Part shown: one piece after another, positions 56,426 through 64,000 of the stretch | Position numbering within the stretch: the first letter of the stretch is position 1 | Layout: every line of letters begins with the position of its first letter | Source: Candidatus Thiodiazotropha sp. 'RUGA' | GTDB lineage: Bacteria; Pseudomonadota; Gammaproteobacteria; Chromatiales; Chromatiaceae | DNA: 64,000 nt | Reading direction: 5' to 3' | Assembly (NCBI GenBank): GCA_016842065.1 | Contig: JAEPDS010000005.1 | Span: 24,071 to 88,070 of the forward strand | Program-made: the position numbers and the translations under genes | The notes under the pieces: generated by a model | What the model saw: only the letters and a program-made list of their open reading frames with translations | Told to the model about the DNA's origin: nothing | The model's database searches: none

Positions 56426-58246
56426 TTATGTTTTGTCATGCAAGGCCTGGTAGATCTGTTCCGCCAATCCTTTGCTGATTCCTTCCACCCGGGCCAGATC
56501 CTCTACTCCCGCCCTGGAGAGTGCCTGTAATCCACCGAATTGTTTCATCAACCGCTGTCGACGTTTGGCGCCAATACCCGGAATATCCTCAAGCACAGAA
56601 CGTTTACGGCTTTTTTGCCTGCGTTGACGATGCGCTGTAATAGCGAATCGATGCGCCTCATCCCTTATCTGCTGGATAAGATGGAGTGCCGGTGAATCAG
56701 CTGGCAGTATAATCGGTGGCTTTCGCCCCAACAAGAACAGCTGTTCCATCCCGGCTTTTCGATCAGCCCCTTTGGCCACACCGACCAGAATCAGGCCAGA
56801 CACCCCCAAATCCTGCAAACAGTCGTTGACTGAGGCCAGCTGCCCCCTGCCCCCATCGACAAACAACAGATCCGGCAGCGGCACCTCACCCTTCTTTACT
56901 CTGCGATAGCGGCGCTCCAGTACCTGCCCCATCGCGGCATAGTCGTCGCCTGGTGTGATGCCCTCGATATTGAATCGTCGGTAATCCGACTTCAGCGGAC
57001 CCTCCTGGTTGAAGACCACGCAGGAACCGACGGTCAACTCCCCCCGGGTATGACTGATATCAAAACACTCCATACGCTCCGGAATCGCCGCCAGATCCAG
57101 GGCCTGCTGAAGTGACTGTAGCCTCTGGTCCATATTTGATTGGGCATTGATGCGGCTCTGCAGAGCCAGCTTGGCGTTGCCCGCCGCCATCTTCAACCAC
57201 CTGGCCCGCTCACCGCGCACCTTGGTACCGATACGAATGCGCCTTTTCGCCTGCTCACTGAAGACGGCCTCCAGCAGCGCCTGCTCTTGCAACCCCGTGT
57301 TGATGATGATCTCGTTGGGCAGTGGCTTATCAAGGTAGTACTGGGTAATGAAAGCGCGCAAGAGATTCTCCTCCGAGTCCCCTTGCGGCACTGTGGGATA
57401 GAAGGATTTGTTGCCCAGATTCCGTCCTGATCGAATGTAAAAAACCTGAATGCAGGCACTGTTGCCCCGTTTTGCGATTGCCACGATATCCAGATCACCC
57501 GACTCGCCACTCACATACTGGCGCTCCTGGATACGCTGTAGACTTTTGATCTGATCCCGGTAGCGGGCCGCCAGCTCAAACTCTAGTTTCTGCGAGGCCG
57601 CTTCCATCTGTTTCACCAACTCATCCACAACCAGGTTGGTCTTACCCTCCAGAAACATAACCGCGTGTTCCACATCCATTGCATAATCCTGCTCGCTGAC
57701 CAGACCGACACAGGGACCACTGCAACGTTTTATCTGGTACTGCAAACAGGCTCGGGAACGGTTGCGGTAGAAACTCTCCTCACATTGCCTCACCGGAAAA
57801 AGCTTCTGTAGCAACTGAAGGGTTTCGCGGGTTGAACCGGCACTCGGATAGGGACCGAAGTAGCGCCCTCTACCCGTGCGGGCGCCTCGCCGGAACGAGA
57901 GGGCCGGATAGTCCTGATCCGAAGAGAGGTGAATATAGGGATAACTTTTATCATCCCGCAGCAGAATATTGTATTTCGGCTTCAGCGATTTGATCAGCTG
58001 ATTCTCAAGAATCAGCGCCTCTGCCTCGGTATGGGTAACTATGATCTCAATCTCAACGACCTGCGAGACCATGATCTGAATGCGCCGGTTCAGGCTACGG
58101 GTAAAATAGCTGGATACCCGTTTCTTGAGACTCTTCGCCTTACCCACATAGAGGACCTTCTCCTGTTCGCCAATCATCCGATAGACCCCAGGCCTGGAGG
58201 TCAGGGTTTTGAGAAATTTGGCATGATCGAATTGCTGCTGAGCCAT
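56426..58246 (-). CDS. uvrC: Excinuclease ABC subunit C
   Basis: A 606-residue nuclease (E. coli 610) that makes both incisions in nucleotide excision repair. The GIY-YIG domain is at the start (RPGVYRM and VLYVGKAKSLKKRVSSYF). The UVR motif KQMEAASQKLEFELAARYRD that binds UvrB follows near 210. The RNase H-like half has ECFDISHTRGELTVGSCVVF and LLFVDGGRGQL. A HhH pair ends it (DIPGIGAKRRQRLMKQFGG). pgsA follows in the same operon. The start is the ATG at 58246. Confidence 0.96.
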   Translation of the reverse strand: MAQQQFDHAKFLKTLTSRPGVYRMIGEQEKVLYVGKAKSLKKRVSSYFTRSLNRRIQIMVSQVVEIEIIVTHTEAEALILENQLIKSLKPKYNILLRDDKSYPYIHLSSDQDYPALSFRRGARTGRGRYFGPYPSAGSTRETLQLLQKLFPVRQCEESFYRNRSRACLQYQIKRCSGPCVGLVSEQDYAMDVEHAVMFLEGKTNLVVDELVKQMEAASQKLEFELAARYRDQIKSLQRIQERQYVSGESGDLDIVAIAKRGNSACIQVFYIRSGRNLGNKSFYPTVPQGDSEENLLRAFITQYYLDKPLPNEIIINTGLQEQALLEAVFSEQAKRRIRIGTKVRGERARWLKMAAGNAKLALQSRINAQSNMDQRLQSLQQALDLAAIPERMECFDISHTRGELTVGSCVVFNQEGPLKSDYRRFNIEGITPGDDYAAMGQVLERRYRRVKKGEVPLPDLLFVDGGRGQLASVNDCLQDLGVSGLILVGVAKGADRKAGMEQLFLLGRKPPIILPADSPALHLIQQIRDEAHRFAITAHRQRRQKSRKRSVLEDIPGIGAKRRQRLMKQFGGLQALSRAGVEDLARVEGISKGLAEQIYQALHDKT

Positions 58247-58402
58247 ATCAGGTCAATACTGAATCTTTTGTTGAACCATCCGATCGGGACGGCTCCCAGG
58301 GTCATTTGTTAACTTGAATCGAGATGTGGTCGGATATCCCCTCATCTGCCACTGTTCAGCAGATCGGGATTCCAACAAGCGTGGCACAAACCACTCTTCA
58401 GA

Positions 58403-59032
58403 CTATTTTAGAAGCTCACCAGCCCGTTGAAAAATCTGCTGAAACATCTCGGCGGTCAGACGTCTTGTCTGTGTGTTGTAGCGACTGCAGTGGTAGGAGT
58501 CGATGAGGTTTAGCTGATCACTGATCTGATGCTCCATTGCATGGGCGAATGGATAATCTTTCTGTCTCAACTGGAGTGCTTTGATCACCGCTTTATGGGC
58601 AATCGAACCCAGCACGATCACCACACTCTCAGAAGGCATCGCTGACAGCTCCTGGGCAAGAAAGTCATTACACTGATTGACTTCTGCCCCCAGAGGTTTG
58701 TTCTGCGGCGGCAAACATTTGACTGCATTGGTAATGCGGCAGTTATACAGCTCAAGTCCATCCCGACGGCTTGTCGATTCAGCTTGATTGGAAAACCCAT
58801 AGTCATAGAGTGTCTGATAGAGCAGCAGTCCCGCATGGTCACCGGTAAACGGCCTGCCTGTCGCATTCGCGCCATGCATGCCCGGCGCCAGGCCGACAAT
58901 CAGCAGTTTGGCTTGCGCGTCGCCAAATGGCGCAACAGGTGCGGCATGATAGTCAGGATAATCCTCAGCAACCTGATCAAGGAACTCTGCCAACCTGGGG
59001 CAGCGGCGGCATTTGGCAGTAAATCTCTTCAA
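58403..59032 (-). CDS. Family 5 uracil-DNA glycosylase (UDGb)
   Basis: A 209-residue Fe-S uracil-DNA glycosylase. The motif GLAPGMHGANATGRPFTGD is the family 5 signature; the position used as catalytic Asp/Asn in families 1 and 4 is not acidic, as in UDGb. Motif 2 is DSYHCSRYNTQTRRLT with Cys in place of the usual Pro. Four cysteines (CRRC near the start, then YNC and KCLPP) can hold the 4Fe-4S cluster. The start is a TTG (MKRFTAKC). It lies between uvrC and uvrY on the same strand, and would remove deaminated bases. Confidence 0.88.
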   Translation of the reverse strand: MKRFTAKCRRCPRLAEFLDQVAEDYPDYHAAPVAPFGDAQAKLLIVGLAPGMHGANATGRPFTGDHAGLLLYQTLYDYGFSNQAESTSRRDGLELYNCRITNAVKCLPPQNKPLGAEVNQCNDFLAQELSAMPSESVVIVLGSIAHKAVIKALQLRQKDYPFAHAMEHQISDQLNLIDSYHCSRYNTQTRRLTAEMFQQIFQRAGELLK

Positions 59033-59154
59033 GACGAATCAACCTCATCACGATTTCTGTAACAGTCAGAGCCAACCCGATACGCCATATCAGGGCAAGG
59101 CCCGCTGCATGATACAGAATCTGGGTCGAGGTAGGCCAGGGTCAGGACCAGGCC

Positions 59155-59796
59155 CTAGTCGCTGTCCTTCAAAATACCATGGCGGTAGGCGAGGCGTGTC
59201 AACTCAACATCGTTCTTGATATCGAGTTTTTCGTAGATTCGCTGACGATAGGTACTGACTGTTTTAGGACTGAGAGAGAGGATATCGGATATCTCCTGAT
59301 TCTTCTGTCCTTCCAGGATCTGCAGTAAGACCTGTGTCTCTCTTGAGGAGAGTGCTTTGAATGGATTATCAGCGTGTCCCTGCCACTCGGTGAGCGTGTG
59401 TTTTCTGGCGACATCGGAAGCGATATAGTGGTGACCATTGTATACCGCACGAATCGCCCGGATCATCTCATCCGCAGGACAACCCTTGGTGAGAAACCCC
59501 ATGGCGCCGACCTCATGCAGTCTTGACGGGAACGGGTCATCATCGAGCACGGTCAATGCAATCACTTTCAAGTCCGGTTTGACACGAAGCACTCTGCGGG
59601 TGGCTTCAATGCCTCCCATTCCAGGCATGTTGACATCCATCAGCACCACGTCCGGTGAGGCTTTCCTCACCAGCTCAATAGCTTCTTCCCCTGTTGAGGC
59701 TTCCCCGGCAACTTCGATCTCTTCTGCCTTGTCGAGAATCCCCTTAACTCCGGTCCTGATCAATTCATGATCATCAACCAGTAATACTTTAATCAT
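59155..59796 (-). CDS. uvrY: Response regulator UvrY/GacA
   Basis: A 213-residue LuxR/FixJ-type response regulator. The receiver domain has Asp54 (VVLMDVNMPGMGG) and the acidic pair VDDHELIRTG. The C-terminal helix-turn-helix is EISDILSLSPKTVSTYRQRI. Its closest match in pattern is UvrY/GacA, the partner of BarA that turns on small RNAs acting on CsrA. The place next to uvrC agrees. The sensor kinase is not in this window. Confidence 0.94.
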   Translation of the reverse strand: MIKVLLVDDHELIRTGVKGILDKAEEIEVAGEASTGEEAIELVRKASPDVVLMDVNMPGMGGIEATRRVLRVKPDLKVIALTVLDDDPFPSRLHEVGAMGFLTKGCPADEMIRAIRAVYNGHHYIASDVARKHTLTEWQGHADNPFKALSSRETQVLLQILEGQKNQEISDILSLSPKTVSTYRQRIYEKLDIKNDVELTRLAYRHGILKDSD

Positions 59797-59984
59797 TTTT
59801 GCATCTCTGCAGATCCCTCTTACCCTTGTGAAAAGGTATATAGATATCTATTGAAATTTGTCCTTAAATTCATACCCAAATATTCTTATTAGGGCTAATT
59901 TACCCCAAATGAGTGGTAACAGCGAGTACTATAGGTTGTAAAATTCAGTCCTTTAAAGCCTGCTGAGTCTGGCAGCAGAGCTAC

Positions 59985-60476
59985 TTAACCGACCTGGGAC
60001 ATCGGAAATTCAGCAGCTAAATTACGACTGTTAGCGAGGAAGGAATGACCTTGCTCTACGCAGTATCTAAGCCATTTTGAGAGAAACAGATTGATTTTCC
60101 AACGTTGCTCCAGAGTTGGATTCGTTCCCCAACGATCGAGGGGCAGGCTGGACTGACGCAAGTCGACCACATCCACCTGCCTCGAATCATGGTAGACCCT
60201 CAGCATGGCATCAGGATCAGGGTAATCTCCCACAACATGGGTGAAGTAGTAGGTCAGATGTACCAGAGTTGTGTAGGGGGTCTGTTCGATCACATCAAGA
60301 TAGAGATCCATCGAGCCGCCCAATCTTGATCGATACTCCCCGGTCAGAGTTTGAAGATCGGGCGCCATTCGCATCAGCAATCCGTAGCTCTCTTCACTGA
60401 GATCCAGTACGCGCCCCACCGTCGGCTGCTGGGAAAGCAGCTTTTTCGTACTCCATGGGTAGTCTGAAGATCTCAT
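59985..60476 (-). CDS. DUF1249 domain protein (YqiB family)
   Basis: A 163-residue protein of the DUF1249/YqiB family, with RMAPDLQTLTGEYRSRLGGS, HLTYYFTHVVGDYPDPDAML and the C-terminal WKINLFLSKWLRYCVEQGHS. Its role is unknown. The open frame reaches back to a TTG at 60497; the ATG at 60476 is preferred but the start is not certain. It is followed after a short gap by uvrY, and preceded by the thioredoxin gene. Confidence 0.85.
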   Translation of the reverse strand: MRSSDYPWSTKKLLSQQPTVGRVLDLSEESYGLLMRMAPDLQTLTGEYRSRLGGSMDLYLDVIEQTPYTTLVHLTYYFTHVVGDYPDPDAMLRVYHDSRQVDVVDLRQSSLPLDRWGTNPTLEQRWKINLFLSKWLRYCVEQGHSFLANSRNLAAEFPMSQVG

Positions 60477-60567
60477 GTCGTCTGTTCGGTCATTCAAGTC
60501 CGCTGCATCTCAGCAGACTTGAATCGTTCCGATAAACTTTCAGCCTGGGTCCGCAGCCGACGCTTGG

Positions 60568-60945
60568 TTAAGCGTTTTGGCCATTCTGCTGCTCAGCCTC
60601 AATTTGTGCTCTTACTTCATTCATATCCAGTTCACTGGCTTTGCTGAGCAATTCGCGGAACGCAGATTCAGGCAGCGCTCCAGGCTGAGAGAAGATAATG
60701 ATATTTTCACGGAAGATCATCAGCGTTGGAATCGACCGCACCTGAAAGTGCATGGCGAGTTCCTGCTCATCTTCGGTATTCACTTTTCCGAATACGATAT
60801 TGGGATGGTCTTCAGATACGCTCTCATAGGTCGGAGCGAAGGAACGGCATGGACCACACCAGGGCGCCCAAAAGTCAATGATCACGAAATCATTTTCGGT
60901 TACGGTCGACTCAAAATTATCTTTAGTTAATTCTACAACAGCCAC
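60568..60945 (-). CDS. Thioredoxin family protein
   Basis: A 125-residue thioredoxin-fold disulfide reductase. The active site is FWAPWCGPCR (Cys30, Cys33), and the cis-proline loop is RSIPTLM. The last 20 residues (ASELDMNEVRAQIEAEQQNG) are a charged extension beyond the usual 105-108. No zinc ribbon as in Trx2 is present. The start is a GTG with AAGGGG 9 bases upstream. It stands between DUF1249 and adk. It is probably a general or special thioredoxin, not the main TrxA. Confidence 0.92.
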   Translation of the reverse strand: MAVVELTKDNFESTVTENDFVIIDFWAPWCGPCRSFAPTYESVSEDHPNIVFGKVNTEDEQELAMHFQVRSIPTLMIFRENIIIFSQPGALPESAFRELLSKASELDMNEVRAQIEAEQQNGQNA

Positions 60946-61039
60946 GTGGTAGCCCCTTACTGGAAGTTAAGATATGGCAGATAGTATCAGAATAGAGGGT
61001 GGAATGCCTGCCGGATTACCTACCCCCTGAAGCACGCAT

Positions 61040-61074
61040 CAAAACCAAGAAGGGCCGCGACAATTGTGCGGCCC
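61040..61074 (-). terminator. Probable terminator of adk
   Basis: The 7-base perfect stem GGGCCGC (61052-61058) and GCGGCCC (61068-61074) is followed on the minus strand by TTCTTGGTTTT. It lies 28 bases past the adk stop. The T-run is broken, so efficiency is uncertain. Confidence 0.65.
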
Positions 61075-61102
61075 CCCTGAGCTTTTTCAAGCCGGTTTGT
61101 GC

Positions 61103-62152
<1,050 letters not shown>

Positions 62153-64000
62153 TTAATGCCCAGCCAGTTTCAGCATCAGGCTGTTCAGACGCCGAACAAA
62201 CGCGGCCGGATCATCCAGTTGACCACCTTCAGCCAGCTGCGCCTGATCAAACAGCACTTTACTCAAATCACCAAACCGCTCTTCATCCGACTCGTTTTCG
62301 AGTTGCACCACCAGTGGATGAGTTGCGTTTACCTCCATGATCGGCTTGGTCTGAGGGGCGTCCTGTCCGACCGATTTGAGCACTCGGGCCAGATTGGCAC
62401 TCATGTCGTGCTCCTCGACAACCAGACAGGCCGGTGAATCGGTCAATCGCTGACTCACCCTGATCTCTTTAACAGACTCCTGCAGTACCTGCTGCATTCT
62501 TTCGAGCAGCGCCTTGTGCTCTTCGGTCTGTTTCTCCTGACTCTCCTGCTCTTCCTTGTCTTCAAGCTCACCCAGATCGAGCTCACCCTTGGCAACAGAC
62601 TGCAGGGTCTTGCCGTCAAACTCAGTCAGGCTGGTAACCAGCCACTCATCCACCCGGTCCGAGAGCAGCAATACTTCAACACCCTTTTTCTTCAGTACCT
62701 CAAGATGTGGACTGAAACGGGCGGCGGCCGCTGAATCGGCGGTGATATAGTAGATTTTGTCCTGTCCCTCACGCATCCTGGAGACATAATCGGCCAGCGA
62801 TACGGTCTGCTCATCCTGCTCGTTGTGGGTAGAGGCAAAGCGCAGCAGCGCAGAGATTTTCTCCTTGTTGGCAAAATCCTCTGCTGGCCCCTCTTTCAAC
62901 ACCTTGCCGAATTGATCCCAGAACGCCTGGTACTTCTCCTTGTCGTTCTCCGCCAGTTTCTCCAGGGCTCCAAGCACCCGCTTCACATTGGCCTGGCGAA
63001 TGGTGTCGATTTTCCGGTTGTGCTGCAGGATTTCCCGCGAGACGTTGAGCGGCAGATCGTCCGAGTCCACCACCCCTTTGACGAAACGCATATAGCGAGG
63101 CATCAGCTTTTCAGCCTCATCCATAATGAAAACCCGTCTGACAAACAGCTTCACACCATGTTTCTGATCCCTGTCCCACAGGTCGAACGGGGCGCGAGCC
63201 GGTACGAACAGCAGCGCGGTATATTCGTTGTTCCCCTCCACCCGGTTGTGGACGTGCAGCAGAGGATCCTCAAAGTCATGGGAGACATGTTTGTAAAACT
63301 CGTTGTACTCCTCATCACTGATCTCGCTGCGGCTTCGCATCCACAGGGCAGTACCGGTATTTACACGTTCAAATTCAGCGCTTCCCGGTTTCTCCTCATC
63401 CTCTCCGTAGAACTCCTTTTCCATCTCCACCGGCATGGTGATGTGATCGGAAAACTTGGAGATGATGTTGCGCAGCCTGAAGCCTTCCAGAAACTCCTGT
63501 TCGTCATCCCTTAGATGCAGAATGACGTCGGTTCCACGGGACGGCTTGTCGACGTTTTCGATGGAATAGGAACCCTTACCCTCGGAGACCCATTGAACGC
63601 CATGCTCATGTCCCAGACCGGCTCTGCGGGTCTTCAAAGTGACTTTGTCAGCAACGATAAACGCCGAGTAGAAACCCACACCGAACTGCCCGATCAGCTC
63701 ACTGTCCTTGGCCTGATCACCGGACATGGCCTCAAAAAACTTGCGCGTGCCGGAGCTGGCGATGGTACCGATGGTTTCGGTCACATCCTGGCGGCTCATA
63801 CCGATACCATTATCGGAAATGGTCAGGGTACCGGCTTCCTTGTCATAAGTGACCCGAACCTTAAGCTCCGGGTCTTCCTCGAACAACGCCTCATCGGTAA
63901 GCGCTTCAAATCTCAACTTTTCCGCGGCATCCGAGGCATTTGAAATCAGCTCCCGCAGAAAAATCTCTTTATTACTGTAGAGGGATCGAATAACGAGATT
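62153..64000 (-). CDS. htpG: Molecular chaperone HtpG (Hsp90), lacking its N-terminal end
   Basis: 615 residues are visible; about 20 N-terminal ones lie beyond the window. The ATPase domain begins [20 protein letters not shown] and continues with [11 protein letters not shown], the ATP-contact loops [11 protein letters not shown] and [14 protein letters not shown], and [15 protein letters not shown]. The middle domain has [13 protein letters not shown] and the C-terminal dimerisation domain ends [10 protein letters not shown]. HtpG folds and remodels client proteins in stress. Full length would be about 635, as in other gammaproteobacteria. Confidence 0.96.
   Translation of the reverse strand, partial: NLVIRSLYSNKEIFLRELISNASDAAEKLRFEALTDEALFEEDPELKVRVTYDKEAGTLTISDNGIGMSRQDVTETIGTIASSGTRKFFEAMSGDQAKDSELIGQFGVGFYSAFIVADKVTLKTRRAGLGHEHGVQWVSEGKGSYSIENVDKPSRGTDVILHLRDDEQEFLEGFRLRNIISKFSDHITMPVEMEKEFYGEDEEKPGSAEFERVNTGTALWMRSRSEISDEEYNEFYKHVSHDFEDPLLHVHNRVEGNNEYTALLFVPARAPFDLWDRDQKHGVKLFVRRVFIMDEAEKLMPRYMRFVKGVVDSDDLPLNVSREILQHNRKIDTIRQANVKRVLGALEKLAENDKEKYQAFWDQFGKVLKEGPAEDFANKEKISALLRFASTHNEQDEQTVSLADYVSRMREGQDKIYYITADSAAAARFSPHLEVLKKKGVEVLLLSDRVDEWLVTSLTEFDGKTLQSVAKGELDLGELEDKEEQESQEKQTEEHKALLERMQQVLQESVKEIRVSQRLTDSPACLVVEEHDMSANLARVLKSVGQDAPQTKPIMEVNATHPLVVQLENESDEERFGDLSKVLFDQAQLAEGGQLDDPAAFVRRLNSLMLKLAGH

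Overview
The window looks like the chromosome of a free-living or symbiotic sulfur-oxidising gammaproteobacterium. The core proteins resemble gammaproteobacterial ones: RecBCD, HrpA, PrmB, UvrY/UvrC, and IscR with E. coli cysteine numbering. A stand-alone dissimilatory-type ATP sulfurylase (sat), an oxygen-independent HemN, a proton-translocating transhydrogenase and an XrtA/PEP-CTERM-type Prs exopolysaccharide locus fit a chemolithotroph of the Chromatiales/Sedimenticolaceae kind. The genus is inference; no 16S rRNA or other decisive marker lies here.

Layout. 1-610: start of a type I secretion ABC transporter, cut by the window edge. 1004-2419: a cation/proton antiporter. 3061-4521: an orphan B12-type radical SAM enzyme. 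4711-4839: a possible 42-residue protein, separated from sat (4931-6118) by a shared terminator. 6481-15073: a tightly coupled recC-recB-recD operon. 15143-19386: a signalling stretch with an HDOD protein, a 73-residue conserved protein, a DUF1631 protein and a PilZ protein. 19473-25248: an exported lytic transglycosylase, a MITE-like repeat, a YchJ protein and the RNA helicase hrpA. 25371-28226: three-subunit NAD(P) transhydrogenase.

28702-36892 holds a compact exopolysaccharide locus on the minus strand: histidine kinase PrsK, sigma-54 regulator PrsR, TPR lipoprotein PrsT, a Wza-like export lipoprotein and a tyrosine autokinase. The chain-length protein and exosortase normally linked to these are missing. 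Divergent from it, 37407-48010 is a type II secretion operon in the order G-H-I-J-K-L-M-N-D-E-F, without gspC or the prepilin peptidase, followed by a small Sel1-like lipoprotein.

48422-54465 holds hemN, a conserved small gene, prmB, an orphan iscR with two good IscR-type operators, a FemAB/GNAT-like protein and an HD-GYP phosphodiesterase. 54635-54995 encodes tRNA-Gly, tRNA-Cys and tRNA-Leu. They face pgsA, uvrC, a family 5 uracil-DNA glycosylase and uvrY, the same neighbours as in E. coli (uvrY-uvrC-pgsA-glyW-cysT-leuZ) but with the tRNAs on the other strand. The window ends with DUF1249, thioredoxin, adk and the 3' nine tenths of htpG.

No rRNA, CRISPR array, prophage, transposase or complete integron was seen. 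Most of the window is ordinary core genome. The parts most worth a second look are the reduced Prs locus, the gspC-less secretion operon with a small leader ORF before gspD, the iscR operators, the DUF1631/PilZ neighbourhood and the small ORFs.
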